IMG/VR virus record: IMGVR_UViG_3300038428_000087
Location: 1-57,956 of that record
DNA from: a virus
Reading direction: 5' to 3' (one strand)
Length of the DNA: 57,956 bases
The notes under the pieces are model-generated. The model was given only the letters and a program-made list of their open reading frames with translations, had not been told where the DNA came from and made no database searches. Positions 17,041 through 25,876 of the stretch are shown here, piece after piece. Within the stretch, counting starts at the first letter, position 1. Every line of letters begins with the position of its first letter. Position numbers and translations under genes: made by a program.

Positions 17041-17688
17041 ATGACAAACAACGTTACAGGGGTTGCAGTGGGTACGCATGATGGATCAGCCTGTGGGTAC
17101 ATTATATTAGTCCATAATTATGTTATGGGGGTCGCAGTAGGTACGCATGAGGGATTACCATGTGGGCTTACGCTTGAAATATATCCAGATGCAAATATTA
17201 AACAAGGGAAGATAGACCTTATATTCGCAGTTTTTTCAGATAGCGGTGCACTTATACTTGATAATGCAAATGTGGAGTTTATTATCAGTGGCACTAAGGG
17301 CACAGTAACCAAAGCAACAAGTGATTATTCAGTACTTACCTTTGGAAACACGCTCGTCGTTCACATGAACGTTGGTGACTTTACCGCGAGCGAAACAGCG
17401 GACTACACTGCAACAATCACGACTGCATTAGAAAACACCTATACAATGAGTGGTGAGCTGATAATAGCTGTATTTAAGACTGTCGAACGGCTATATGGGA
17501 TGCTACAAAATCCCGAACCGCGCGTTTATGGCAAACTCCAAAATCCAGTGAGCCGTGTGATAGGTATACTCCCAAATCCAGAACTGAGAGTATATGGGAA
17601 ACTCCCCACCCCTGAAACTAGAGTTTATGGCACACTTCCCAACCCAACAACTAGGTTATACGGTATGCTTCAAGAGGTTGAATGTTGA
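17041..17688 (+). CDS. Virion protein with decapeptide repeats
   Basis: 215 residues. Two N-terminal copies of GVAVGTH[DE]G..CG are followed by an Ig-like beta domain (about residues 45-145). At the end are six copies of an approximately ten-residue repeat, R[VL]YGxLxNPEx, from about 17490 to 17680. The tail repeats alternate YGKL, IGIL, YGTL and YGML. A repetitive elongated stalk or binding array is inferred. No family recognised. Confidence 0.6.
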   Translation: MTNNVTGVAVGTHDGSACGYIILVHNYVMGVAVGTHEGLPCGLTLEIYPDANIKQGKIDLIFAVFSDSGALILDNANVEFIISGTKGTVTKATSDYSVLTFGNTLVVHMNVGDFTASETADYTATITTALENTYTMSGELIIAVFKTVERLYGMLQNPEPRVYGKLQNPVSRVIGILPNPELRVYGKLPTPETRVYGTLPNPTTRLYGMLQEVEC

Positions 17689-17700
17689 TGAGGATACAAC

Positions 17701-18201
17701 ATGACAGATGATTTTACAATTTATCAGGGCGTAGATATTACGCCTTATGTAGCAGTCACGTCGAACGGACTAGCAAACGGGACACCTATAGACGTTTCAG
17801 GCTGGACAGCGGCAACGTGGGTGGCGTTTTCTATGCCATTAACAAGTTCTTCACAACTTCCACTCATCACAAAGCACAAAACAGACATGAGTGTAGGCAT
17901 TGATCCACAGGTTACACCTACACCAACAACGGAAAATAGTATATTTATCCCACTTAGTAACCAGGACTTAGGCAGCGTAGGCGCAATAGGGCAGTTCCGC
18001 CATGAGCTCAGGATCACGTTAGGCGGAAAAAATTACGTCGTGTATCCCTTAGTGGGCGTCCCTGCTACCTTTACGATTGACCAGAGCCTTTCGTGGACAA
18101 CTTCAACAACGCCACCAGCGCCGCGCAGTGAATTTGTCAGGCTGGGTGGGACGCTTGACAAAAAAACACAAGATAAACTATGGGGTGAAGAAAAGACATG
18201 A
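17701..18201 (+). CDS. BppU-like baseplate/decoration protein A
   Basis: 166 residues. The pattern 'F.IYQGVDITPYVAV ... DVSGWTAATWVAF ... FRHELRITLGGKNYVVYP ... FTI' resembles the N-terminal domain of lactococcal baseplate BppU and similar Ig-like phage proteins. It is paralogous in layout to the next gene and overlaps it by four bases (ATGA). A structural role in the tail or neck is inferred. Confidence 0.55.
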   Translation: MTDDFTIYQGVDITPYVAVTSNGLANGTPIDVSGWTAATWVAFSMPLTSSSQLPLITKHKTDMSVGIDPQVTPTPTTENSIFIPLSNQDLGSVGAIGQFRHELRITLGGKNYVVYPLVGVPATFTIDQSLSWTTSTTPPAPRSEFVRLGGTLDKKTQDKLWGEEKT

Positions 18202-18542
18202 CGCTTTCCACCGTTAACCCAGCCCCGTTCTATCAAGGCGATTATACTACGATTCCATTCGTCATAACTGATGATACCGATACCGCCGTAAACATCTTTA
18301 ATGCTACATTTACCTGGGCGCTCTGGAACGCGGGATTTGGGACGGTGCTTACGAAGACACTTGGGAACGGACTCTTGTTTGGTGACCCTACAAAAGGGCA
18401 GATAGCAGTAACGCTTGAGTATGTCGATACTGCAACTCTTGTAGCTACGCAATACGTTCACCAGCTTGAGATGGTATTGAGTAGTGAGAGTACGATCGAA
18501 GCAACTGGAACACTCACCATATTAAAAAATTATACACTATAG
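18198..18542 (+). CDS. BppU-like baseplate/decoration protein B
   Basis: 114 residues. FYQGDYTTIPFVITDDTDTA, WALWN, DPTKGQIAVTLEYVDTATL and QLEMVLS...ATGTLTI are typical of BppU N-terminal-like domains. The gene is coupled to its upstream paralogue by ATGA. The two may form a heteromeric structural unit. Confidence 0.6.
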   Translation: MTLSTVNPAPFYQGDYTTIPFVITDDTDTAVNIFNATFTWALWNAGFGTVLTKTLGNGLLFGDPTKGQIAVTLEYVDTATLVATQYVHQLEMVLSSESTIEATGTLTILKNYTL

Positions 18543-18557
18543 AGGAGAGGTGCGATA

Positions 18558-19148
18558 ATGAACGAAGACAGAAAGGAACCAATGGGAATGGACACAGAAC
18601 CGAAAAAAGAAAAGAAGATGCCAGTGGATAAGCTGGTAGACGAAACACGAGAACCTTTAAAAGAAAACCTCGGACTTGGTAGCGCACCGCTAACAAGCGG
18701 GCCGTTTACTCCTGAAAGGCCGTTAGGTGCTAAACAGCTAATCTACATCTGGGATATTTCAAATCTCGTATATGTTGGGTTAGATGGTCAGGACAAAGGA
18801 GATTTAAAGCGGAAGCAGGACTCGAAACCCGCCAAGGACAAAGACAGTTTCCCGTATATCGACAAGGCGACAGGCTTCCAGGACTGGACTATTGACTTCA
18901 GTGGGAACTGGATTATAGACGCAGTTACCGGAGCGCAAGCCCCAGGGATCCAGTTAATGGACTACTACTACGATAACTACATCAGTCCGATTAAGGTGAT
19001 GCTCGTAGAACCCGGCAATGCAGACATCCAACGTATCGGTAACATGATTATCACCCAGTGGGATCTAATGGGCCCTGTTGACGGTGTAGTTACCTACAGC
19101 GGGAATTTAGACGGGAAGATGGGTTACTCGACGGTAAACTTATTCTAA
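18558..19148 (+). CDS. Major tail (tube) protein candidate
   Basis: 196 residues behind GAGGAGAGG. The charged N-terminus is followed by a beta domain with KATGFQDWTIDFSGNWI, VEPGNADIQRIGNMIITQWD and VTYSGNLDGKMG, consistent with the tail-tube superfamily (TP901-1 type major tail protein). Tail tubes normally lie after connector genes and before chaperones and tape measure, roughly as here. Confidence 0.65.
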   Translation: MNEDRKEPMGMDTEPKKEKKMPVDKLVDETREPLKENLGLGSAPLTSGPFTPERPLGAKQLIYIWDISNLVYVGLDGQDKGDLKRKQDSKPAKDKDSFPYIDKATGFQDWTIDFSGNWIIDAVTGAQAPGIQLMDYYYDNYISPIKVMLVEPGNADIQRIGNMIITQWDLMGPVDGVVTYSGNLDGKMGYSTVNLF

Positions 19149-19164
19149 AGGAGAAAAAAGAAAC

Positions 19165-19533
19165 ATGGTTAATCCTACTTTATTTACGGCAATAACGCCG
19201 ACACAAAGCGGTGCTGCGTTAACATACACGGCGGCTTCCGCGAGTTCGACAGGCGACCTCGTGCCGGTGGCACTATTCGGCATGACGGTTGTTCTCATTA
19301 AGAACTCCGATGCCGGAAGTACGCACACGGTAACGTTCGCATCGCAGGCAGACCAATGGGGCAACGTGGTTAGTAAAACAGACACGGTTGGGGAAAGCGG
19401 CACGTTAGCAGTTCAGCTCTCGCCGCCTGCTCGATGGTGTAATACCGCAGCAGGAAACACCTGTGCAGTTACTTACGATGCATATGCTGACCTGTCTATT
19501 GCAGTGTTGAACGTTCCCTGGCAGTCCATATAA
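19165..19533 (+). CDS. Small beta-rich virion protein
   Basis: 122 residues with a strong AGGAGAAAAAAG site. Thr/Ala-rich beta strands (VVLIKNSDAGSTHTVTFAS) recall small phage decoration proteins. It sits between tail tube and head-tail joining genes. No family recognised with certainty. Confidence 0.6.
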   Translation: MVNPTLFTAITPTQSGAALTYTAASASSTGDLVPVALFGMTVVLIKNSDAGSTHTVTFASQADQWGNVVSKTDTVGESGTLAVQLSPPARWCNTAAGNTCAVTYDAYADLSIAVLNVPWQSI

Positions 19534-19539
19534 AACAAG

Positions 19540-19944
19540 ATGGGCAGATTAAGCGGATATCCACTCGACGCGGTAGAAGAAAGCAACCTTTACCCCTCGA
19601 CGTTTTCTATCTACCGCGCCTCAAGAACGTTAACGTCACATGGGGCAACACCTATGACGTGGAGCCTGGTAGATACCGCGCCCGGAAGAGTCCGCGAATT
19701 AAACGCCCACGAAAGACTACAGGACGATGTTAGAAAGGATAAGCTCACGCATAGATGCTACTGTGCTCCCAGCGCCGATATCGTTAGAAATGATGTAATT
19801 GTCGTATCTCCACCAGTCCAAGGCGGCGTGAATACCTTTCTCGTAGTGCACGCGCACCTCCCTGATAATATAATGCACCACTACGAGATAACCGCCAAGA
19901 CAATCGTTTCGGGATCGGCAGAATGGGCAGGATATATGATCTAA
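19540..19944 (+). CDS. Head-tail joining (head closure) protein
   Basis: 134 residues. The DAVEESNLYPSTFSIYRASR opening, DTAPGRVRELNAHERLQDD centre and DIVRNDVIVVSPPVQGGVNTF segment resemble head-closure proteins (SPP1 gp16-like). It precedes an HK97-gp10-like gene, the conserved order in siphoviruses. The closure ring would seal DNA in the head. Confidence 0.65.
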   Translation: MGRLSGYPLDAVEESNLYPSTFSIYRASRTLTSHGATPMTWSLVDTAPGRVRELNAHERLQDDVRKDKLTHRCYCAPSADIVRNDVIVVSPPVQGGVNTFLVVHAHLPDNIMHHYEITAKTIVSGSAEWAGYMI

Positions 19945-19948
19945 GAAT

Positions 19949-20299
19949 ATGAGCGGCCTTAACGTAACAGCAGACTTTGAATCGTCATTAGACCAGGAAG
20001 CAGTAGCAGGTGTAGCTCAGAAGACATTAGGGCCGTATTCAAAAGAAAAAGCTGAGAAGATACTTGAGATTTCACAAGGTCTTGTTCCAGTAGCAACAGG
20101 GACACTACAAGCTTCTGGTCATGTAGCGACCGTTGACGTGGCGCTTATTGCAGAAACAAACTATCAAATCGTCTATGATGCCCCAACTACAGACCAGAGT
20201 AAATGGAAAAGCTATGCGATATTTGTTGAAATGGGAACTGTAAAGATGTCCGCACAACCGTATCTCAGACCAGCGATAGACCAAGCATCTACTGAGTAA
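19949..20299 (+). CDS. HK97 gp10-like tail component
   Basis: 116 residues. LVPVATGTLQASG, YAIFVEMGTVKMSAQPYLRPAID is the well-known gp10-like signature ('T G.L..s ... vE.GT.km.aqPfLrPA'). It sits between head closure and tail completion genes. It would connect head to tail. Confidence 0.85.
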   Translation: MSGLNVTADFESSLDQEAVAGVAQKTLGPYSKEKAEKILEISQGLVPVATGTLQASGHVATVDVALIAETNYQIVYDAPTTDQSKWKSYAIFVEMGTVKMSAQPYLRPAIDQASTE

Positions 20300-20313
20300 T
20301 GTAGCGCACAAAG

Positions 20314-20327
20314 TTAATCTGGATTAA
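20314..20327. promoter_or_regulatory. TTAATCTGGATTAA palindromic site 2
   Basis: Near-perfect palindrome in the 49-base gap before the HNH gene, followed closely by GGTTAAGTATTG and the ATG. It matches the perfect site in front of the RHH regulator, so control of the HNH gene by that regulator is inferred. Confidence 0.5.
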
Positions 20328-20348
20328 TAAAAGAGGGTTAAGTATTGA

Positions 20349-20666
20349 ATGGAGAAACACCGCTCACCGCACTGGCCGGAAGTAAGAGCAGCCCATTTAA
20401 AAGACCATCCTACGTGTGAGGGCTGTGGTGGGAAAGTCAAGCTAAACGTACACCATATAGTCCCCTTTCACCTACATCCTGAGCTTGAACTTGTAGAGTC
20501 CAATCTAATAACACTGTGTGAATCCCGAAGCTATGGGGTAGAATGTCACAGGGCAATCGGGCATCTAGGTTCGTATTTCTCGTGGAATGATGATGTACGA
20601 AAAGACGCAGCCATATGTCTAAACAAGTTCAAGAATAGACCCAAGAAACTAAAGAGCACAAAATGA
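20349..20666 (+). CDS. HNH endonuclease in tail operon
   Basis: 105 residues. CEGCGGK, NVHHIVPFHLHPELELVESNLITLCES, and CHRAIGH form a zinc-bound HNH module similar to the one at 48615 (both have VHHI.P......E.E.SNLITLC). It splits the gp10-like and tail-terminator genes, typical of an intron-less homing endonuclease. Its upstream regulatory palindrome hints at separate expression. The stop overlaps the next start (ATGA). Confidence 0.85.
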   Translation: MEKHRSPHWPEVRAAHLKDHPTCEGCGGKVKLNVHHIVPFHLHPELELVESNLITLCESRSYGVECHRAIGHLGSYFSWNDDVRKDAAICLNKFKNRPKKLKSTK

Positions 20667-21160
20667 ACGCCCTAAACTATGCGGTAGTTGGCATGATTCA
20701 AGCCGACCCAGTTATGCAGGCACTTCTTTATAGCTACGGTGGCTCTCCTGCGGTCTTTACGTTCATTCCGGTTCCAGAAGTAGACCCAGGCCCGCCACCT
20801 GTTTTACCTCTTCCATTTATCGTGACCGAGGACTCTGTAAGCGATGTCTTCGATGACACGACGACTACCGTTGGACATAAGATAAAAAAAGACATCCGGT
20901 GCTATGATTTAGAAACCAACGATCCTACGAAAATCCAGACGATAGCGATGCGGATTAAGGATATATTTCACCGGCAAGAGTCGACTATGACGAGGTATAT
21001 TCTTAATTCAGGAGACGCAGAGCTCTTTACGGTTACGCAATGCTGGGCGAACGGCCCGCGACCAGCGCCGCATCAGGTTGATGAATACGTGCAAGGCAGG
21101 ATTATCACGTTGAATATACGACTCACCAGAATACCTAGCTCGATGCCCTATGCAGTATAG
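20663..21160 (+). CDS. Tail completion/terminator protein (DUF3168-like)
   Basis: 165 residues. The layout MNALNYAVVGMIQADP..., a central HKIKKDIRCYDLETNDPTKIQ strand-helix and a closing GRIITLNIRLTR beta strand fits tail terminator proteins. It follows the gp10-like gene as usual. The long insertion after QALLYSYGG is Pro-rich. Confidence 0.65.
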   Translation: MNALNYAVVGMIQADPVMQALLYSYGGSPAVFTFIPVPEVDPGPPPVLPLPFIVTEDSVSDVFDDTTTTVGHKIKKDIRCYDLETNDPTKIQTIAMRIKDIFHRQESTMTRYILNSGDAELFTVTQCWANGPRPAPHQVDEYVQGRIITLNIRLTRIPSSMPYAV

Positions 21161-22025
21161 CATTTCAGACATAGATAAGAAAACGAACGTGCATGAAGGA
21201 TGCTCGATTCTACCGTTTACTACTATCCTAGTCCCCGATAAAAGAAGACCAAATCAGGCAGAGATCCCGGTGAGTATCAGATACGATATAAAACACTTGC
21301 TTGAGATTGAGCAACTCCTGTGTAAACCGCTTTGGGAAGTCGTAGAATTGGGGCTGATACAGTTACTTGGTGAAGGTGATAACGTAACTGTAGTTTCGTT
21401 AGGCGTAAAATCACCACAATTAATTCAAGAACTATTGGATGAGTTAAACAGGGGCGAGGCACAGAGAGTTTACCGAATGGCGCATCTTGAAATAGCCAGG
21501 GCGATAGGTAACGATGTTGTCTATGACGACGAAGGAAACCCGATAAGCGTTACGCCTCGTAAAGCGGAAACGTATAAAAAAGCAGACGTTCAGGATTCAA
21601 GTGCGTTTTCTCAGCAGATAAAAGAACCTGACTCGTTTGCTCAGTGGTATGAACTCGCACTAAAACAATTATTCAAAAGTGATGTTATACTCCCGATTAA
21701 CGACCTGCTTTCACTTATGCCTATCGAACTTGAGACATACTTCACGGCACACGAATCAAGAAACGTGTATGCCCAGCAGATAGCCACACTTCAGTCGTGG
21801 CAAACGGCTAACTTTATGGGGTATGTGTGGAACGGAAAGAAGTTGCCTGACCTTACGCGCTTGCTTAAACACATAGAATTAGGGTCAGACAAACAGGCAA
21901 TTTCTAAATACGAACGATCAGAAGCACAGAAAGTCATTGACCAGAACATAAGAGACAGAGCAGCATTTGAAGAGAAACTACAGCGACATCAGCAGAAACA
22001 ACAAGCGAAACAGAGCGAAGCATGA
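21150..22025 (+). CDS. Tail assembly-region protein, hypothetical
   Basis: 291 residues, overlapping the previous gene by 11 bases. An early compact region (PVSIRYDIKHLLEIEQLL) is followed by helices, and the C-terminus is a Gln/Lys-rich coil (EEKLQRHQQKQQ). Position between tail terminator and tape measure is that of tail assembly chaperones. I recognise no definite family. Confidence 0.55.
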   Translation: MQYSISDIDKKTNVHEGCSILPFTTILVPDKRRPNQAEIPVSIRYDIKHLLEIEQLLCKPLWEVVELGLIQLLGEGDNVTVVSLGVKSPQLIQELLDELNRGEAQRVYRMAHLEIARAIGNDVVYDDEGNPISVTPRKAETYKKADVQDSSAFSQQIKEPDSFAQWYELALKQLFKSDVILPINDLLSLMPIELETYFTAHESRNVYAQQIATLQSWQTANFMGYVWNGKKLPDLTRLLKHIELGSDKQAISKYERSEAQKVIDQNIRDRAAFEEKLQRHQQKQQAKQSEA

Positions 22026-22038
22026 GAGGTAAAACCAA

Positions 22039-22482
22039 ATGTCAGACGAAAATGAAGGTTCTCGCCAGGCGCTTGACGCTGATAGGCGACAGTATAGGAT
22101 TGGTAAAAACGTAACTGAAGTTGTCGAAGTAAAGCTCGACCACGTCAGAAAGCTAACTTTTCGATCAAAAGCTCTTAGAGAGATGGAGCGGACGCTAAAT
22201 AAGAAGTCTATCCAGATAATAGCAGCGATAAACGAAGCGGACTGGAGCCACGAGGATACCCTTAACCTTATTTGGGCCGGGATGATAACTGAGGCTCCGG
22301 ATATATCGCTTGATGATTTGGATTTGATATGGGACGCTACCCCGATGATGGACAGGGTAAAAGCGTTCGCGGACGTTATCCACGCGGTATCCCGTGCGGT
22401 TGGGCTTCCCGTTGATGAAGAACGGTTTAAGAAGGCTATGGATCTGTGGAATAAGCAACAGGCAGCTACAAAAGGTGTTTAA
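22039..22482 (+). CDS. Tail assembly chaperone-like protein
   Basis: 147 residues with AGAGGTAAAACC upstream. VTEVVEVKLDHVRKLTFRSKALREMERTL opens like siphovirus gpG-type chaperones, which read a short beta segment then 'R.....l..lE...', followed by helices and a DLDLIWDATP segment. The next gene starts two bases after its TAA. No convincing slippery site links the two, so a frameshift product is not claimed. Confidence 0.6.
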   Translation: MSDENEGSRQALDADRRQYRIGKNVTEVVEVKLDHVRKLTFRSKALREMERTLNKKSIQIIAAINEADWSHEDTLNLIWAGMITEAPDISLDDLDLIWDATPMMDRVKAFADVIHAVSRAVGLPVDEERFKKAMDLWNKQQAATKGV

Positions 22483-22483
22483 G

Positions 22484-22846
22484 ATGGATACTGCAACCGA
22501 TGATTCAACTCTTGGATACGCTACTCGTGTTCCAGAACTCGAAAAAGAAGTTAAGGAATTAAAAGCTCGATTGGACGAAAGGGACTACTTCGACAGCCTC
22601 ACTAGAAAGATTAAGGTAAGTAAAGAAACCGAAGAGTTGCTTGACGATTGTCTACGCAAGGCAGGCACATATGAGTGTTATGATTGTGAGAAAGGAGAAA
22701 CCTATGATCAGGTCATAGCACGCCTCGCTCGAAAAGAGTTAGTAGGAACATACTTTGCCGAACTACACGACGTTGACAATTTGGGTATTAAAATCGGTTA
22801 CCAAGCTACTGACATAATGAGGAAAACGCAAATTTTGAAAGGTTAA
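22484..22846 (+). CDS. Hypothetical coiled-coil protein
   Basis: 120 residues from ATG 22484; the longer open frame back to 22394 reads poorly and overlaps the chaperone-like gene. The N-terminus is a coiled coil (VPELEKEVKELKARLDERD), the centre has CLRKAGTYECYDC and the C-terminus GIKIGYQATDIMRK. Function unknown. Confidence 0.6.
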   Translation: MDTATDDSTLGYATRVPELEKEVKELKARLDERDYFDSLTRKIKVSKETEELLDDCLRKAGTYECYDCEKGETYDQVIARLARKELVGTYFAELHDVDNLGIKIGYQATDIMRKTQILKG

Positions 22847-22848
22847 GG

Positions 22849-23421
22849 ATGAAATACAAAGACCAGTTTGATAAAACCGTACCCGTTGAGATCGTAGACG
22901 CTTTGATCGGTAAAGAAGCGATTTTTAAAGAGGTATGCGAAACCACGAAAGCCAGTCCCGAAAAAGTAAGAGAGCTTCTTGATACGATACTTGACCAAGA
23001 AATTCCAGAGAACCTAATTAAAGACTATCAAAACGGCTTACTTACTGAAAAGTTCTGCGCCGGGTGCGGTGCTCAGTGTTGCATGATGAGCGACCCGATT
23101 GCGGTAAACTGGCCTGACGTGCAAAGACTCGCAAAAGGATTAGGTACGAACAATAAGAAAATAGTTAAAGAATATCTTGAACCACACACGCTCTCGGATT
23201 TCTCGCACTTGGAGTATAAGATAAAGAAAACAAAGCCCTGTCAGTGGTTGAATGAAAAGACAAAAAAATGTACGATTTACGAGTTACGGCCACACATTTG
23301 TCGTACATATCCAGTAATCCCGAATAGAGAAAATCCCCGTGAATCAAAACTAGACGCCCCGATATTCTGTAAAGTCACGGCGAGCATGATAAAACAGGAC
23401 ATAATAAACAGGTTAGCATAA
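22849..23421 (+). CDS. YkgJ-type cysteine-cluster protein
   Basis: 190 residues. CAGCGAQCCMM near residue 65 and later CQW....KKCTIYELRPHICRTYP match the YkgJ/CxxCxxCC family, which binds zinc or an iron-sulfur cluster. It lies one base from the tape measure gene inside the tail block, where no such gene is normally expected. Its N-terminal 60 residues are helical. It may be a host-derived gene or a virion or assembly factor with a metal cluster. Confidence 0.75.
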   Translation: MKYKDQFDKTVPVEIVDALIGKEAIFKEVCETTKASPEKVRELLDTILDQEIPENLIKDYQNGLLTEKFCAGCGAQCCMMSDPIAVNWPDVQRLAKGLGTNNKKIVKEYLEPHTLSDFSHLEYKIKKTKPCQWLNEKTKKCTIYELRPHICRTYPVIPNRENPRESKLDAPIFCKVTASMIKQDIINRLA

Positions 23422-23422
23422 A

Positions 23423-25726
23423 ATGGGCGGCGGCGATGTCGTAGGGACTGCGATAGTTAATCTTAAAAGTGATGCCACAAGCTTCCTCAGCGACTTAACA
23501 AGTGCGTTAGGTAAGGGTAAAGGCCTGTTCTCAGACTTCGGTAGCGATATCGCCGGCACAATGAAAGGCGCTGGCGGCATCATGACCGCAGGCATAACCG
23601 CGCCGATAGTAGCCGTCGGAGCGTTTGCCATTAAGAGTGGAGAGATTGTAGAAGATGCTACGTCGTCGATAGCCAAAGCCACCGGGCAACAGGGAGCGCA
23701 ACTTGCTTCTACGATGACGCAGTGGAAAAGCGTGTATGCCTCGGTTCCTTCTTCTGCTGCCGATGTGACAGCGGTTATCACAAAGCTTACGACTTCGTTA
23801 CACCTACAAGGCCAAGAACTTAAAGATACTGCAACAGACGTCCTTAATTATTCAATCGCTACAAAAACCAGCGCATCGTCTGACGCTGCTACGTTTGCGA
23901 CAATGACCAACGCCGCTCACTTGGCGGGCAATGCGTCATTAACTGCTGCACAACTTACCGATATGGCAACCGTAGCGTATCAAAAGACGGGCGTAACTAT
24001 GGACCAGATTTCACCTGCCTTTAACAAAGCAACGGCATCAATGACGGCGATGGGCCTATCTATACCGCAGCAAATTGCTATGTTGGATGGACTGACTCAG
24101 GCAGGGCTCAAGGCTAAACAGGTCACTACGATATTGATGGGAATCGGCCCAGCGGCTAAGGCGGCAGGTGAGAGCTCTAGTGCGTTCTGGCAGCACATGA
24201 TCCAAGACGCTAAAGACGGGGGTACGTACACCGCAGCCGAAACGAAACTGCTTGGCAAGAACGCTGATATGTTCACGGCGGCTGCGAAGTCAGGCAAACT
24301 CAGCAATGACCAGTTAGTCGCATCACTACAGAATAGCAAAGGAGCAGCAGATAAAGCAGGCGAAGCCTCAGAAACATTTGGTGAGAAGTTAACCAAATTC
24401 ACCCATCAAGGAGAGATGGCGCTTGCTCCGTTGGGTATCACGCTCATCAATATAGCAACGAAACTCCTTGATGCAGCAGGGCCGGTTATAGCATTTGTCG
24501 GAAAGTTATTAAGCCTCTTTTCTGAAATGCCTGAGCCTATCCAGCTTATCGTTATCGCCATTGCTGGAATAGCCGCAGCCATTGGGCCGGTGCTGATGTT
24601 AATAGGGATGATGGCACCTGCGATCGGACCAATAGTCACGATATTAGGTATGATGGGTATCGAGATAGACATGAGCGCACTCGCCGCTGGCGGTCTTACT
24701 GGGGCACTTGGCGGGGCGGCGGCGGCAGCGTGGGCGGTCAGCATCCCAATCATGGGGATGGAACTTCCGCTAATAGCTATTATCGCGGCGGTCGTAGTTA
24801 TCGGCGCAATCCTTTATCTATTATATACCCGATTCAAACCCTTCCACGATGCAGTGCAAGCAGTGTTGGGCTGGGCTAAAAACCTTGTCAGCACCCTTCA
24901 GAACCTTAATTGGGGCAGCGCATTTAGTGGGGTCGTGGCTACAGTAGAGAGCATAGGAGGTAAACTTTGGAACTCCATCGTGAGTGCAGTAGGTGGATTC
25001 GGCTCGTGGTTATGGAGTCTTATCTCAGACCTCCCATCAAAATTATGGTCTGCGTATATAGGTATTTGGACTCAGATAGGCTCTTGGTTATGGGGTGAGA
25101 TATCGGGACTTGCCGAGAAAGCGTGGAATACGTATATCGGTATCTGGACAGCAATAGGCTCATGGTTATGGGGTTTGATCTCACCGCTTCCTGGGGAGTT
25201 ATGGGGCGGACTACAGAGCGCCCTTGGTGGATTTGGAAACTGGCTTTGGAACCAACTCACTTCAATTCCAGGTAAGTTAGAAAGTGCGATTAATGCGATA
25301 TGGAGCGATGTCGCCAATGCGTTCGTTAATGCGCTCAAAGGGGCAGTATCAGGGGCAGCAAGCAGTATCGTTAGTCCTATACAAAACGCCATCTCTAGCC
25401 TACATCTTCCTGCATTACCAGCAGCTCAACACGGCGGTATCGTTACTAAACCCACATTATTAATCGCAGGCGAAGCAGGCCCGGAAGCGATTACACCATT
25501 AAGCAATGTTAGCGGTGGTGGCTTTTCGGTAAACCCAGGTAGTATAAGTCCGTATAGTCCGGGTGGAAGCGCTGGGCAAGGACAAGGCAACGTTATCATC
25601 TCAGCCGGAGCAATTCAGATTAACAACCCGATTTTAACTTCAAATTCAGCCATTGACACGCTAAGCACAAAAATCGGTTATAAAGTGAATAGCGAGATGC
25701 GGCGAGCAGGATTAAGCAAAGGATAA
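23423..25726 (+). CDS. Tape measure protein
   Basis: 767 residues. The N-terminal 350 residues follow the TP901-type pattern (ATSFLSDLTSAL, then GGIMTAGITAPIVAVGAFAIKSGE, then ADVTAVITKL). Hydrophobic stretches lie near residues 370-430 and 440-470. Trp-rich repeats (GSWLWGLISPLPGELWG type) follow, with the common end motif HGGIVTKPTLLIAGEAGPE. It fixes tail length and is ejected with DNA. At 767 residues a short to mid-length tail is expected. Confidence 0.93.
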   Translation: MGGGDVVGTAIVNLKSDATSFLSDLTSALGKGKGLFSDFGSDIAGTMKGAGGIMTAGITAPIVAVGAFAIKSGEIVEDATSSIAKATGQQGAQLASTMTQWKSVYASVPSSAADVTAVITKLTTSLHLQGQELKDTATDVLNYSIATKTSASSDAATFATMTNAAHLAGNASLTAAQLTDMATVAYQKTGVTMDQISPAFNKATASMTAMGLSIPQQIAMLDGLTQAGLKAKQVTTILMGIGPAAKAAGESSSAFWQHMIQDAKDGGTYTAAETKLLGKNADMFTAAAKSGKLSNDQLVASLQNSKGAADKAGEASETFGEKLTKFTHQGEMALAPLGITLINIATKLLDAAGPVIAFVGKLLSLFSEMPEPIQLIVIAIAGIAAAIGPVLMLIGMMAPAIGPIVTILGMMGIEIDMSALAAGGLTGALGGAAAAAWAVSIPIMGMELPLIAIIAAVVVIGAILYLLYTRFKPFHDAVQAVLGWAKNLVSTLQNLNWGSAFSGVVATVESIGGKLWNSIVSAVGGFGSWLWSLISDLPSKLWSAYIGIWTQIGSWLWGEISGLAEKAWNTYIGIWTAIGSWLWGLISPLPGELWGGLQSALGGFGNWLWNQLTSIPGKLESAINAIWSDVANAFVNALKGAVSGAASSIVSPIQNAISSLHLPALPAAQHGGIVTKPTLLIAGEAGPEAITPLSNVSGGGFSVNPGSISPYSPGGSAGQGQGNVIISAGAIQINNPILTSNSAIDTLSTKIGYKVNSEMRRAGLSKG

Positions 25727-25730
25727 AACC

Positions 25731-25874
25731 ATGAAAGCGAAATTAATTACTAAAGTAATACGAATCCCGATGGAACAGTACTGGGCCGGAGGGATGTATC
25801 GAGTAGGAGCATCGAGAACAACCGAAAGCGTACAGGAATTTGAATTTGATTTAGCAACTAAAGGAGGTGAATAA
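25731..25874 (+). CDS. 47-residue hypothetical protein
   Basis: The frame fits between tape measure and baseplate genes, and its last codons AAAGGAGGTGAATAA supply the ribosome-binding site of the next gene. The product is a small mixed beta protein (ITKVIRIPMEQYW, QEFEFDLA). No family recognised. Confidence 0.55.
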   Translation: MKAKLITKVIRIPMEQYWAGGMYRVGASRTTESVQEFEFDLATKGGE

Positions 25875-25876
25875 CA

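Noticed and set aside
22394-22482. Programmed frameshift between chaperone-like genes
   Set aside because: The second frame overlaps, but its overlap part reads poorly, there is no clear slippery heptamer, and ATG 22484 is a good separate start.
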